A DNA stretch of 64,000 bases, taken from positions 2,170,001 to 2,234,000 of the forward strand of contig NZ_CP011427.1 in assembly GCF_001506165.1 (NCBI RefSeq), given 5' to 3'. The stretch's first letter is position 1, and the number at the start of each line of letters is the position of its first letter. Made by a program: the position numbers and the translations under genes. The notes under the pieces are model-generated. The model did not search any database. It saw only the letters and a list, made by a program, of their open reading frames with translations, and was not told where the DNA came from. This stretch comes from Pantoea vagans. GTDB taxonomy: Bacteria; Pseudomonadota; Gammaproteobacteria; Enterobacterales; Enterobacteriaceae. Of the stretch, positions 19,394 through 28,749 are shown piece after piece.

Positions 19394-20083
19394 TTATTGC
19401 GCTGCAGCTTGCAGCCAGGCAACAACCAGCGGTGACAAACGGTTTTGTAGCGCCGCACGTTCTGACTGGAACAGCGTCGCGACAAAGAACGGATGGTCGG
19501 TCAACTCTATACCGCGTACGTCACCGTCCAAATCCCACGAGATGATATTCAGGTTTTTGCTGGCCAGCGCAGCGCTGAATTCCGGATTCACGCCAAAATT
19601 GCAGTGATAGCCTTCATCACTTTCTAATGCACCGTAGGCTTGCGCGATACGCGATCCCGGTTCGAAGGTCACCGTCCCGCGCTGTTCCACCAGCGAACAG
19701 GCCAGCGGCGCGATCACCCAGCGCCCCTCTTTGTCGGTTTCCGCGTGGGACGCATCTTCCCAACCCAACACATGGCGCGCGTACTCCACTATCGCATACT
19801 GAAACCCCCCGCAGGATCCGAGGAAGGGTTTGTGGTTTTCGCGTGCCCAACGGATCGTGGCGAACACACCTTCATCATTAAGATAGGGGCTGCCTGGCAC
19901 TACCCAAATGGCATCGTAATTGGCCAAATTGCATTGATCAATTTCAGGGGTGGCGATCCAGTCGGCGGTGACGTGGAGTGAAAGCGATTTTGCAGCGAGC
20001 TGAACAGCAGGAGGGATGGCTTGGTGTGCAACGGCATTGGCACGGTAATCGCCGATCAGGGCGACACGAACGGACTGCGTCAT
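19394..20083 (-). CDS. CTP-synthase-like class I glutamine amidotransferase protein
   Basis: 229 residues. It resembles only the amidotransferase half of CTP synthase: VALIGDYRANAVAHQAIPPAV, then YDAIWVVPGSPYLNDEGVFATIRWARE, the nucleophile elbow LGSCGGFQYAIVEYARHVLG (Cys near 91) and a C-terminal HPFFVATLFQSE, where CTP synthase has the catalytic His-Pro-Glu region (here His-Pro-Phe with Glu further on). There is no synthetase domain, so it cannot make CTP by itself. It may hydrolyse a gamma-glutamyl compound or be a repurposed fold. The promoter region holds a strong PurR box. Function unknown. Confidence 0.75.
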   Translation of the reverse strand: MTQSVRVALIGDYRANAVAHQAIPPAVQLAAKSLSLHVTADWIATPEIDQCNLANYDAIWVVPGSPYLNDEGVFATIRWARENHKPFLGSCGGFQYAIVEYARHVLGWEDASHAETDKEGRWVIAPLACSLVEQRGTVTFEPGSRIAQAYGALESDEGYHCNFGVNPEFSAALASKNLNIISWDLDGDVRGIELTDHPFFVATLFQSERAALQNRLSPLVVAWLQAAAQ

Positions 20084-20197
20084 GATGACTTCCTTTCAGG
20101 GAAAAAACGAGGTTACAGCAAAGTTGAGTCGCTGTCTAAACGGAGTTCGGCGCGATGAATCAGGTTTTCGCATTCGCGCATTTAACTGCAAGCCTAC

Positions 20198-20225
20198 ATT
20201 TTATGCGGTTAAACCACGCTGTTAA
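20198..20225 (-). promoter_or_regulatory. Candidate sigma-70 promoter of the amidotransferase gene
   Basis: On the minus strand, TTAACA then 16 bp then TAAAAT, about 115 bp before the ATG at 20083. A second possibility, TTGCGT-17-TAAATC, would put its -35 inside the PurR box just upstream. Confidence 0.4.
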
Positions 20226-20252
20226 CGGTGATTTACTCGCCAGATGTCATCT

Positions 20253-20268
20253 ACGCAAACGTTTACTT
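20253..20268. promoter_or_regulatory. PurR box upstream of the amidotransferase gene
   Basis: ACGCAAACGTTTACTT matches the PurR operator consensus ACGCAAACGTTTNCGT at 14 defined positions, including the full ACGCAAACGTTT core. It is as good as the purR autoregulatory box in this same window. It is 170 bp from the amidotransferase start and 468 bp from dtpA, so the former is the likelier target. Confidence 0.65.
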
Positions 20269-20735
20269 CTTTTACTGGTTTAATTAATTCGCAATTATGT
20301 GCGCAGGATCAACAAATTAGACTATTGGAAACTTCTGGCTGCGCTTTACGCTCATTAATCAACCTATTGTGCTCAAATATTAAGCTTGCATGGACGTAAT
20401 GACGGTATAAATAATCATCTATAGGGTTATGTTCTGTATAATACCGATTAAGCGGTTTATTTCAGGAAAATGATCCTTCAGATCTCCAGCCGACAGATTT
20501 ATTCTGATATAATGCCACTCAGCAATATTTAACACTGATTTACAACTTCTTATAACGGCATTAACCCTACCTGTTACAAGTATTTCAGCGTGCAGAAAAT
20601 GCTTGCCCTGATGGCCTGATTCAGCCAAATTAGGCGCCGTTTTTCCTTTCTAATAACAATGTTGCGCGGGATGACTCAGCCCGACGCAGACTTAATTCCT
20701 GTCGTAAAACAGGCTATGTATAAACTGAGGTACAC

Positions 20736-22245
20736 GTGTCAACTGCAAACAAACACACTGACGAGGCAGTAAGCCTCAACGCCTTCAAGCAACCGAAAGC
20801 GTTTTATCTGATCTTCTCCATCGAACTGTGGGAGCGTTTTGGCTACTACGGTCTGCAAGCCATCATGGCGGTTTACCTGGTGAAACAACTGGGGATGACC
20901 GAAGCGGACTCCATCACCCTGTTCACCTCTTTCAGCGCCTTGGTTTACGGTATGGTCGCCATCGGCGGCTGGTTGGGCGATAAAGTGTTGGGTACCAAAC
21001 GTGTGATCGTTCTCGGCGTCATCGTACTGGCATTAGGCTATTCGCTGATTGCCTTCTCCGGCCACGATACCGCCATGGTGTACGCGGGTATGGCGACCAT
21101 CGCCGTCGGTAGCGGCCTGTTTAAAGCGAACCCATCGTCTCTACTCTCAACGTGCTATGAGAAAGATGACCCGCGTATCGACGGTGCTTTCACCATGTTC
21201 TACATGTCGATCAATATCGGTTCGCTGTTCTCCATGATGCTGACTCCGTGGCTGGCTGCCCATTACGGCTGGGGCGCGGCCTTCTCGCTGTCGGTTGTTG
21301 GGCTGGTGATTACGCTACTGAACTTCCTGTTCTGCCAGCGTCTGGTGAAAAAACTACGGTTCTAAACCAGACTTCGCCCCGCTGAATGTCAGCAAGCTGC
21401 TGATGACGCTGGTTGCCGTGGTGGTCCTGATTGCCATCGCCGCCTGGCTGTTGCATCACCAGAGCATCGCGCGTATGGCGCTGGGCGTGATTGCCATCGG
21501 TATCGTGCTGGTGTTTGCCAAGGAAGCCTTTGCGCTGAGAGGAGCCGCACGTCGTAAAATGATCGTCGCCTTCCTGTTGATGCTGGAAGCGATTGTTTTC
21601 TTCGTGTTGTACATGCAGATGCCAACCTCGCTGAACTTCTTTGCCATCCGCAACGTTGAGCATGCGATTCTGGGTATCACCTTTGAGCCAGAGCAGTTCC
21701 AGGCGCTGAACCCGTTCTGGATCATGCTGGCGAGCCCGATTCTGGCTGCGGTTTATAACAAGCTGGGCGACAAACTGCCGATGCCACACAAATTCGCGAT
21801 TGGTATGGTGTTGTGTTCTGCCGCCTTCCTGGTGTTGCCGTTTGGCGCCAAATTCGCTAACGATGCCGGTATCGTTTCAGTTAACTGGTTAATCATCAGT
21901 TATGCGCTGCAGAGTATTGGCGAGTTGATGATTTCGGGTCTGGGTCTGGCGATGGTTGCACAGCTGGTACCACAGCGTCTGATGGGCTTCATCATGGGTT
22001 CATGGTTCCTGACCACCGCTGGCGCAGCAATGATTGCCGGTAAAGTGGCCAACCTGATGGCAGTACCAAATGATGTGACTGACCCACATGCCTCGCTGGC
22101 TGTGTATAGCCACGTGTTCCAGCAGATTGGTATCGCTACAGGCGCTATCGCCATCCTGATGCTGATCACTGCGCCACTGCTGAATCGCATGACGCAAAAT
22201 GATGCTACTCAACCGGAACTGAAAAGCGCTAACGCCAATCAGTAA
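20736..22245 (+). pseudogene. dtpA: Dipeptide/tripeptide permease DtpA, interrupted by a single-base frameshift
   Basis: The reading frame from GTG 20736 (GAGG upstream) gives an intact N-terminal 209 residues ([27 protein letters not shown], the POT-family signature) and stops at TAA 21363. The rest of the protein continues one base out of frame to 22245 ([18 protein letters not shown] ... [20 protein letters not shown]). The break is in an A6 run at 21348-21353: with five As the join reads [10 protein letters not shown], as expected for DtpA. Full length would be about 500 residues, 14 spans, proton-coupled peptide import. Either a real null allele or a sequencing error. No other lesion seen. 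Confidence 0.9.
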
Positions 22246-22261
22246 TAAGGTTTGAGACCAG

Positions 22262-22287
22262 AAAGCCGGGCAAATGCCCGGCTTTTT
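22262..22287 (+). terminator. Rho-independent terminator after dtpA
   Basis: AGCCGGGCA-AA-TGCCCGGCT followed by TTTT, 18 bp after the dtpA stop. Confidence 0.9.
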
Positions 22288-22400
22288 AACATCCCCCGCC
22301 TTTTCTTCCCGCTTCTTTAACGTTTCCTGCTACCAAAGCTTCGCTTTTTATCTCATTAAACGCATGATGACGGCACCCTGTTAACCGAGCTGGCATCATC

Positions 22401-23309
22401 ATGGATAGGTTTGAAGAGCTACAGATTTTTGTCGCGGTGATTCAGCAAGGTAGCCTGGCAGGCGCTGCACGCCTTCTTCAGCGATCTCCTCCGGTGATCA
22501 CGCGCACCTTGAATGCCCTGGAATCACGCTTCAGTACCACACTGATTGAGCGTACCACCCGTCAGTTGGCACCCACTGAAGCCGGCTGGCAGCTGTTTGA
22601 ACAGGCGCAACAGTTGCTGAGTGATTATCAAAAGGCGCTGGATAGCGCGCACCACAGCGGCTTACAGGGGCTGTTACGCATCACCGCGCCCGTTCCTTTT
22701 GGTCGCCTCCACGTGATGCCACTGGTGAATGCGTTTCTGCAGCAGCATCCGGAGATGCAAATCGAAGTGGTGCTCAGCGACAGCTATCAGGATCTGATTG
22801 AAAACGGGCTGGATATCGCCCTGCGCATAGGTGAGCTGCAGGACTCCTCAATGGTGGCGCGCCAGGTAGGGAGCGTGCGTTCTACGCTAGTCGCCAGTCC
22901 CGATTATTTACAGCGGGCCGGTGTGCCCACTCATCCAGCTGAACTTCAGCAACATGCGCTGATCACCAGCTTGCGCCACACGCGAGAGTGGCGCTTCGCC
23001 CACGATCTCCGGGTGAGAATTTTCCCCCGTTTACGTGTTAATGATATTGCCAGCCAGCTGGAAACACTGCGCGGCGGCCAGGGCATCGGACGTTTGCTCT
23101 CTTATCAGGTACTGGATGACGTGCATGACGGAAAGCTGGTCCGTTTATTACCTGAGTGGGAACCCGCGCCCTTGCCGGTCCAACTGGTGGCGCAGCGCGT
23201 GAAGAATATGACACCCAAGGTCCGTCAATTTTGGGATTTTGCCCTTGAGCAGTTGCCTTCGCTTCCCTGCTTCACGGCAGAAAAGCGCAACCCAGACGGT
23301 GATTCCTGA
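22401..23309 (+). CDS. LysR-family transcriptional regulator
   Basis: 302 residues. N-terminal winged helix-turn-helix (MDRFEELQIFVAVIQQGSLAGAARLLQRSPPVITRTLNALE), then a periplasmic-binding-like effector domain (LLRITAPVPFGRLHVMPLVNAFLQQHPEMQIEVVLSDSYQDLIENGLDIALRIG), typical of the CrgA/AaeR-like subgroup. It sits between dtpA and gstA and faces gstA with a 70-bp gap, so GstA control is one possibility. The gene is not at this place in E. coli. Effector unknown. Confidence 0.85.
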   Translation: MDRFEELQIFVAVIQQGSLAGAARLLQRSPPVITRTLNALESRFSTTLIERTTRQLAPTEAGWQLFEQAQQLLSDYQKALDSAHHSGLQGLLRITAPVPFGRLHVMPLVNAFLQQHPEMQIEVVLSDSYQDLIENGLDIALRIGELQDSSMVARQVGSVRSTLVASPDYLQRAGVPTHPAELQQHALITSLRHTREWRFAHDLRVRIFPRLRVNDIASQLETLRGGQGIGRLLSYQVLDDVHDGKLVRLLPEWEPAPLPVQLVAQRVKNMTPKVRQFWDFALEQLPSLPCFTAEKRNPDGDS

Positions 23310-23379
23310 TCGCTGTCACTGGTAAAATTTTTTTGCAGATTTATGCTGTTTCGATCACTACAACACTCCAGGAGAAGCC

Positions 23380-23988
23380 ATGATGAAACTCTATTGCAAG
23401 CCCGGTGCCTGTTCGCTGTCACCGCACATCGTTGCGCGTGAATGCGGGCTGGACTTTACGCAGGTGAATGTCGATCTGCAGAAGAAAGTCACCGAGTTGG
23501 GAGAAGATTACTGGCAGATTAACCCGAAAGGACAGGTTCCCGCGCTGCAGTTTGATGATGGTAGTTTGCTGACCGAAGGCGTGGCGATTGTGCAGTATCT
23601 GGCGGATCTCAAACCGGATCGTAATCTGCTGGCACCCACCGGTAGCCTGACACGCTATCACACGCTGGAATGGCTGAGTTTTGTCAGCAGTGAGCTGCAC
23701 AAAACTTTCTCTCCACTGTTCCGTCCGGACACGCCAGAAGAGTACAAAGCGATTGTCCGTGCGCAGCTTGAGAAGAAATATCAGGCGGTGAATGCAGCGC
23801 TGGAAGATAAGCAGTGGCTGATGGGCCTGCGTTATACCGTTGCCGATGTGTATCTGTTCGTGGTGACACGCTGGGCAAAAGCCATCAAGCTGGATCTGAG
23901 TGGGCTGGATGCGCTGGAAGCGTGGTTTAACCGGATCGCTGAACGTCCTGCAGTGCAGGCAGCGTTGAAAGCGGAAGGACTGTCTTAA
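23380..23988 (+). CDS. gstA: Glutathione S-transferase GstA
   Basis: 202 residues (E. coli 201). Beta-class GST: N-terminal thioredoxin fold with Cys10-region [12 protein letters not shown], glutathione-contact motif [30 protein letters not shown], and helical C-terminal domain with the N-capping box [16 protein letters not shown] precedes tandem ATG codons at 23380 and 23383; the first is used. It conjugates glutathione to electrophiles in the cytoplasm. Confidence 0.94.
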   Translation: MMKLYCKPGACSLSPHIVARECGLDFTQVNVDLQKKVTELGEDYWQINPKGQVPALQFDDGSLLTEGVAIVQYLADLKPDRNLLAPTGSLTRYHTLEWLSFVSSELHKTFSPLFRPDTPEEYKAIVRAQLEKKYQAVNAALEDKQWLMGLRYTVADVYLFVVTRWAKAIKLDLSGLDALEAWFNRIAERPAVQAALKAEGLS

Positions 23989-24001
23989 GGGCTCGCGTTT
24001 T

Positions 24002-24021
24002 GGTCGCCATCAATGGCGACC
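24002..24021. repeat. Perfect 9-2-9 palindrome downstream of gstA
   Basis: GGTCGCCAT-CA-ATGGCGACC. No T-run follows, so it is a poor terminator. It has the same arm and centre lengths as the palindrome split by the insertion sequence 40 bp away, differing by compensated changes in the arms. Confidence 0.65.
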
Positions 24022-24061
24022 TTAGAATGAGTTCATATTGTCGTTGTAGGGTGCGCATTCA

Positions 24062-25355
24062 GGTACAACCGGGCACATGGGTAACAGATCAGACCGGGCA
24101 CATAGGTAACACTTTTGTGCTCAGTCGATTCGAATAATACTTTTTTCTGCCCGGTCATAATACGCCAGTATCACCCTGTCGAAGAGGATGACGTCAACTC
24201 CGTCATCCACTTCCAGGAACCTCACGTACTCACCCCGTAATGCCGAACTCAGGAACGTGCGCCCGTTCAGGCTCAGGTCACCTTTTTCTCCGACTTTATA
24301 TAGCTTTGCCCCCTCCGGATAGTTCACCTCAGGCACTTTTCCATCCCAACTTCGCGGTGAGGGCACCCATATTTTTGCGGGCGGTACCTGTCCATGAGCC
24401 TCATGCGGCTTCTCCCGATTGAACTCATTACGCCATCCGTTACACCACACCCGTTGTTCCGACAGCGAGCCAAACACATCATGGTGGCTCATCGCGGTCT
24501 TCATCGAGAGATGCATGCGCTCGTGACGGGCATTTTGCCCCGGACATCCCGGCGTGGTTCTTTCTGTTTTAATACCCAACTTCATCAGCCACACGCTCCA
24601 CTGTGTCAGCGCCAGGATGCCCGGCGCGACGAAGGGAGAGCCGTTATCGGTGCGGATAATGTCGGGGAGTCCACCTTCGCGGAAGGCGGCTTCCATACAG
24701 CCACGCACGAATGTCGTGGTCTCTGACGTGCCGGGCTCACAGCACAGGAGGTAGCGGCTGTGGTTGTCGGTGAGGGTGAACGGGCGGCACCAGCTGCCGT
24801 CTTTCAGGCGAAAGCGGCCCTTAAAGTCAGCGCTCCAGACGTGATTATTCCTGTTCGCATCGGTGAGTTCGTTCAGATTTCCCGGCGTACGCTTGCGCCT
24901 TATCCGTGGAGAAACCAGCCCTTCTTCTTTCAAAAGGTCCCCTATCGTGCTGGCCGCGGGAACGATGAAGTCAGCGTTGTTATTGAGGAACCAGTGGCGA
25001 ATTTTTTTAGGCCCCCAGTCGGGATGCTGCTGGCGAAAGAGGACGAGTTGTCCGGCGATATCCGGAGGGATTTTTTCTGGCTGCGTGAGACGGGCACGGG
25101 AGCGATTTTCAACAGAGGAGAGCTCTTCAGCATTAAATCGCTTAAGCCATTTATAGCCGGTTTTTCGACTAATGCCGTGAAGGTGGCAAAGCTCGGTCAT
25201 GGATTTCTCGCCTGCCTGACAGGCGAGGATGAAATGAAGGCGTTGCATGGTAACAGTCTCAGTCCAGGGCATAGTGAGTCTCCTCTGCTATACCAATTTA
25301 TAACTGTTACCCATGTGCCCGGTCTAAAGTGTTACCTATGTGCCCGGTTTGCACC
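24062..25355. mobile_element. IS481-family insertion sequence
   Basis: One transposase ORF is flanked by inverted ends. From outside, left reads GGTACAACCGGGCACAT and right (complemented) GGTGCAAACCGGGCACAT. Each end carries two copies of ACCGGGCACATRGGTAACA about 30 bp apart, probably transposase sites. TTCA flanks both ends (24058-24061 and 25356-25359), a candidate 4-bp target duplication. Removing the element and one TTCA restores the perfect palindrome GGTGCGCATTCATGCGCACC. Exact ends are inferred from that restoration. Confidence 0.78.
24121..25272 (-). CDS. IS481-family transposase
   Basis: 383 residues. N-terminal helix-turn-helix (LACQAGEKSMTELCHLHGISRKTGYKWLKRF), then an integrase-core domain with the DDE triad in VWSADFKG, IIRTDNGSPF and ARHERMHLSMK. 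C-terminal tail rich in charged residues. No frameshift or internal stop, so it may be active. The product cuts and moves the surrounding element. Confidence 0.9.
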   Translation of the reverse strand: MPWTETVTMQRLHFILACQAGEKSMTELCHLHGISRKTGYKWLKRFNAEELSSVENRSRARLTQPEKIPPDIAGQLVLFRQQHPDWGPKKIRHWFLNNNADFIVPAASTIGDLLKEEGLVSPRIRRKRTPGNLNELTDANRNNHVWSADFKGRFRLKDGSWCRPFTLTDNHSRYLLCCEPGTSETTTFVRGCMEAAFREGGLPDIIRTDNGSPFVAPGILALTQWSVWLMKLGIKTERTTPGCPGQNARHERMHLSMKTAMSHHDVFGSLSEQRVWCNGWRNEFNREKPHEAHGQVPPAKIWVPSPRSWDGKVPEVNYPEGAKLYKVGEKGDLSLNGRTFLSSALRGEYVRFLEVDDGVDVILFDRVILAYYDRAEKSIIRID

Positions 25356-25409
25356 TTCATGCGCACCGATATAAGCGCTCAAGTGGCTGTTATAACCCCA
25401 AGGCCGCCC

Positions 25410-26270
25410 TTACAGCTTTTCTGCGGCGAAATGCTGGGTTGGCTGGGCAATCGCATCCTGTGCTGCCACCAGCTGCAGCTCGTACTCACCCATTTCATGG
25501 GTTTTCAGCATCACTTCATATACCGCTGCCGTCACGTGTTCCAGCGCATCCTGCAGTGATTTACCGTGCAGCAAGTCGACCAACAGCAGACCACTGGTGA
25601 GGTCGCCCACACCGACCGGTTGGCGCACACCAAAATCCACCAGCGGGCGACTGATGTGCCAGCACTCGTCAGCCGTCACCAGCAGCATTTCAAAGCGGTC
25701 ACTTCGACGTCCGGCGCGTGCCAGATGTTTCACTAGCACCACTTTCGGGCCTTGTGCGACTAATGCACGAGCCGCCACCACCGCTTGATCAACGTTGGCG
25801 ATTTCATGGCCGCTGAGCATTTCAAGTTCCAGCAGGTTTGGTGCGATGATATCGCTGGCGGGCATCGCCATCTTGCAGTGGAACTCCGCAACGCCTGGCG
25901 CCACGATACAGCCTTTCTCAGGATGCCCCATCACCGGATCGCAGAAGAACCAGGCATTCGGGTTGGCCACTTTTACCTGGCGCACGATCTCTAAAATTTG
26001 CTCGCCCTGCTCCGCAGAACCTAAATAACCACTCAGCACCGCATCACAGGTCTTCAGGCGATCGATCGCCGCAATACCTTTGACGATATCCGTCAGATGG
26101 GTAGCGGGCATCACGGTGCCGGTCCAGTGACCGTATTGCGTGTGATTCGAGAACTGAACCGTGTTCAACGGCCAAACGTTTGCGCCCATGCGACGCATTG
26201 GGAATTCGGCGGCGCTGTTACCAGCGTGGCCGTAAACCACATGAGACTGGATTGCGAGGATATTTTTCAT
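25410..26270 (-). CDS. pdxY: Pyridoxal kinase PdxY
   Basis: 286 residues from the ATG at 26270 ([20 protein letters not shown]), matching the E. coli start; the frame is open to 26294 upstream. PfkB-like kinase: [24 protein letters not shown] and the catalytic-Asp loop [15 protein letters not shown]. It phosphorylates pyridoxal for vitamin B6 salvage. Downstream of tyrS behind a terminator; the IS lies just past its stop, so its 3-prime end is close to an insertion but intact. Confidence 0.95.
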   Translation of the reverse strand: MKNILAIQSHVVYGHAGNSAAEFPMRRMGANVWPLNTVQFSNHTQYGHWTGTVMPATHLTDIVKGIAAIDRLKTCDAVLSGYLGSAEQGEQILEIVRQVKVANPNAWFFCDPVMGHPEKGCIVAPGVAEFHCKMAMPASDIIAPNLLELEMLSGHEIANVDQAVVAARALVAQGPKVVLVKHLARAGRRSDRFEMLLVTADECWHISRPLVDFGVRQPVGVGDLTSGLLLVDLLHGKSLQDALEHVTAAVYEVMLKTHEMGEYELQLVAAQDAIAQPTQHFAAEKL

Positions 26271-26294
26271 TATTGCCCTGTACTGCCTTGCCAT

Positions 26295-26318
26295 AAAAAA
26301 GGGCCGGAAACCGGCCCT
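26295..26318 (-). terminator. Rho-independent terminator after tyrS
   Basis: On the minus strand: GGGCCGG-TTT-CCGGCCC followed by TTTTTT. It lies 7 bp after the tyrS stop and 25 bp before pdxY, so pdxY transcription depends on read-through or its own start. Confidence 0.92.
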
Positions 26319-26324
26319 CGAACC

Positions 26325-27599
26325 TTACTGCCAGTTTATCAGGCAGTAGTGTTTTTTACCGCGACGCAACAGCGTAAAGCGACCAAACAGTTTGTCACTC
26401 TCGCTGAAACGATACTCGGCATCAGATTGTTTTTCACCGTTCAGAGACACCGCGTTAGAGCCGATCATGGTGCGCGCCTGCCCGCGTGAAGGCACCAGTT
26501 CAGCGGCAACCAGCGCCTGCTGCAGATCGTCATCGGCGGTCAGATTGATCACCGGCATACCGTCCTGCGCTAACTGCTCGAAGTCCGCTTCGGTCATCTC
26601 ACTCAGGCTGCCAGAGAACAGGCTTTCAGTAATGCGTTTCGCTGCTGTCAGACCCGCTTCGCCATGTACCAGACGCGTCACCTGCTCTGCCAACACATAC
26701 TGGGCGCGTGGCGCTTTACCGCTGTTTTTATCTTCTTCTTCCAGCGCATTGATCTCTTCAATGCTCATGAAGGTGAAGAACTTCAGGAAGCGATAGACGT
26801 CAGAATCCGCGGTATTAATCCAGAACTGGTAGAACTTGTACGGGCTGGTTTTCTTGGCATCGAGCCAGACCGCGCCACCTTCGGTTTTACCGAACTTGGT
26901 GCCGTCTGATTTGGTGATCAGAGGAACCGTCAGGCCCCAGGCTTGCTGTTGATGCAGACGACGAGTTAAGTCGATACCCGAAGTGATGTTGCCCCACTGA
27001 TCGGAACCGCCAATCTGCAGCACCACGTCATAACGCTTGTTCAGTTCTGCAAAATCGTAACCCTGCAGCAGGTTGTAAGAGAACTCGGTGTATGAAATAC
27101 CCTGATCTTCACGGTTCAGACGCTGTTTTACCGCTTCGCGGTTAATCATCTGGTTAACAGAGAAGTGTTTGCCGATGTCGCGCAGGAAGGTCAGCACATT
27201 CATGCCGCCGAACCAGTCGTAGTTATTGGCCGCGATGGCGCTGTTATCACCGCAATCGAAGTTAAGGAAAGGCGCCACCTGGTGACGAATTTTCTCAACC
27301 CATTCGCCCACGGTATCGGTGGTGTTGAGTTTACGTTCTGCTGCTTTAAAGCTGGGGTCGCCAATCAGACCGGTGGCACCACCCACCAGCGCGACCGGCT
27401 TGTGTCCGGCGTCCTGAAAACGTTTCAGGCAGAGCAGCGGCACCAGATGGCCCAAATGCAAGCTATCAGCGGTCGGATCGAATCCGCAATAGAGTGCAAT
27501 TGGCCCTTGCGCCAGTCGCTCTGCTAACGCTTCCTCGTCCGTTACCTGGGCGACTAAGCCCCTTTCTTGCAATTGTTGTATCAGGTTACTGCTGGTCAT
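26325..27599 (-). CDS. tyrS: Tyrosyl-tRNA synthetase TyrS
   Basis: 424 residues from the ATG at 27599 ([20 protein letters not shown]), identical length to E. coli; an upstream in-frame extension is not conserved. Class I synthetase: HIGH-type motif LHLGHLVPL near 48, KMSKS-type [11 protein letters not shown], tyrosine pocket [10 protein letters not shown] and [14 protein letters not shown]-terminal S4-like RNA-binding domain ([19 protein letters not shown]). Essential for charging tRNA-Tyr. Confidence 0.98.
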   Translation of the reverse strand: MTSSNLIQQLQERGLVAQVTDEEALAERLAQGPIALYCGFDPTADSLHLGHLVPLLCLKRFQDAGHKPVALVGGATGLIGDPSFKAAERKLNTTDTVGEWVEKIRHQVAPFLNFDCGDNSAIAANNYDWFGGMNVLTFLRDIGKHFSVNQMINREAVKQRLNREDQGISYTEFSYNLLQGYDFAELNKRYDVVLQIGGSDQWGNITSGIDLTRRLHQQQAWGLTVPLITKSDGTKFGKTEGGAVWLDAKKTSPYKFYQFWINTADSDVYRFLKFFTFMSIEEINALEEEDKNSGKAPRAQYVLAEQVTRLVHGEAGLTAAKRITESLFSGSLSEMTEADFEQLAQDGMPVINLTADDDLQQALVAAELVPSRGQARTMIGSNAVSLNGEKQSDAEYRFSESDKLFGRFTLLRRGKKHYCLINWQ

Positions 27600-27738
27600 C
27601 ACTGACTCCAAATTGATCAGACTGCACCTAGGCTGGTACACAGCTTTCCGCTGAGATGCGGATACGAAAAAAAAGAGGCGTATAGCATAAAGCGCTGACG
27701 CCAACTGCGCCAGCGTTGATAGGGGGTAAAACGCAGTT

Positions 27739-28395
27739 TTAAGGCGCTAAGCGGTCAATCGTCCAGCCGTTGCCTTCACGTTGGTAGAGGAAGCGATCGT
27801 GCAGACGGTGTTCTCCCCCCTGCCAGAACTCCATGGTGTGGAATTTGACACGGTATCCACCCCAGAAACTGGGCAGCGGCACCTCACCTTGCTGGAACTT
27901 CTGCTTCAGTTCCAGGAACTTGCCCTCCAGCACACCGCGCGCCGAGATACGGCTCGACTGCTTTGAAACCCAGGCGCCAATCTGGCTGTCACGCGGGCGG
28001 CTGCTGAAGTATTTCAGCACTTCCAAGGGCGTCAGTTTCTCCACTTCTCCCAGCACCATCACCTGGCGCTCAAGATAGTGCCATGGGAAGTGCAGCGAGA
28101 TGCGAGGGTTATCCGCCAATTGCATCGCTTTACGGCTGCCGAGATTGGTGTAAAACACCATTCCCCGATCGTCATAGTGCTTGAGCAGCACAATGCGCTG
28201 ATAGGGTTGCCCATTGCTGTCCACCGTGGCCACCGTCATGGCCGTAGGATCGGGCAACTGCGCAACACACGCCTGCTTTAACCACTGTTCAAACAGTGCC
28301 AGAGGCGTGTCTGGCAGATCATTACGTCGCAGCCCGCCGCGGGTGTATTCACGACGCAGATGGGCAATATTTTGCAAGCTGTCACTGTCGCTCAT
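27739..28395 (-). CDS. pdxH: Pyridoxine/pyridoxamine 5'-phosphate oxidase PdxH
   Basis: 218 residues, the same as E. coli. FMN-binding split-barrel: [42 protein letters not shown], then [16 protein letters not shown] and the C-terminal [17 protein letters not shown]. It makes pyridoxal 5'-phosphate, the last step of the B6 route, and is adjacent to tyrS-pdxY as in E. coli. It is 14 bp after mliC, perhaps cotranscribed. Confidence 0.97.
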   Translation of the reverse strand: MSDSDSLQNIAHLRREYTRGGLRRNDLPDTPLALFEQWLKQACVAQLPDPTAMTVATVDSNGQPYQRIVLLKHYDDRGMVFYTNLGSRKAMQLADNPRISLHFPWHYLERQVMVLGEVEKLTPLEVLKYFSSRPRDSQIGAWVSKQSSRISARGVLEGKFLELKQKFQQGEVPLPSFWGGYRVKFHTMEFWQGGEHRLHDRFLYQREGNGWTIDRLAP

Positions 28396-28409
28396 GCTGG
28401 TTCTCTTGG

Positions 28410-28739
28410 TTACTGGGCGGACGCATCCGCATGTTGCAATTCACAGTCATTAATCACGATTTTGTCATTACGCTCAACAAAAGCGCCGTTGCCTTTTGAC
28501 CAGAAGACATAGGTCCCGTCACTGTAACGCGCCCCTGACGCTGACACGGTTTGCGTTAACGTCAGCGGCTTGCCATCCAGAATAAAGCTAACCTGCTGCT
28601 TTGGATTGTCCAGCGTGACCGTCAGGGGCAAAGTGCCGCACTGATAACGTAACGTCTGAGGTGCCTGTTCCTGTTTGTGCAGCATACCGCAGCCACTCAA
28701 CATCACCAGACTTCCCACTAAAATAACGATTTTTTTCAT
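28410..28739 (-). CDS. mliC: Membrane-bound C-type lysozyme inhibitor MliC
   Basis: 109 residues. Lipoprotein signal [20 protein letters not shown] with lipobox LSGC (Cys17). The mature part has the MliC-domain pattern [14 protein letters not shown] ... [24 protein letters not shown], including the conserved SGARYSDG and YVFWSKG loops that insert into the lysozyme active site, and a disulfide pair (Cys in YQCG and in NDCEL). Likely outer-membrane anchored. AAGGAG precedes the ATG and overlaps the region after anmK. Confidence 0.92.
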   Translation of the reverse strand: MKKIVILVGSLVMLSGCGMLHKQEQAPQTLRYQCGTLPLTVTLDNPKQQVSFILDGKPLTLTQTVSASGARYSDGTYVFWSKGNGAFVERNDKIVINDCELQHADASAQ

Positions 28740-28749
28740 CTTTCACTCC

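Larger units (their letters stand above)
20084..20735. other. Intergenic region between the amidotransferase gene and dtpA
   Basis: 652 bp, AT-rich towards dtpA. It contains a PurR box and a minus-strand promoter (listed separately) for the amidotransferase. The dtpA promoter should be in the right-hand part. A 69-codon ORF at 20419-20628 (minus) has no ribosome site I trust and no recognisable family, so I leave it out. Confidence 0.6.

Noticed and set aside
20419..20628. 69-codon ORF upstream of dtpA
   Set aside because: No convincing ribosome site, no recognisable family, AT-rich intergenic setting.
21348..21354. Programmed -1 frameshift in dtpA at the heptamer AAAAAAC
   Set aside because: The phase is wrong: joining the halves needs a +1 (or -2) shift, and homologues are single-frame. 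A homopolymer indel is simpler.
26172..26185. PurR-like CCAAACGTTTGCGC inside pdxY
   Set aside because: Lies well inside the coding sequence, encoded by the conserved A-N-V-W residues; both ends of the operator are poor.
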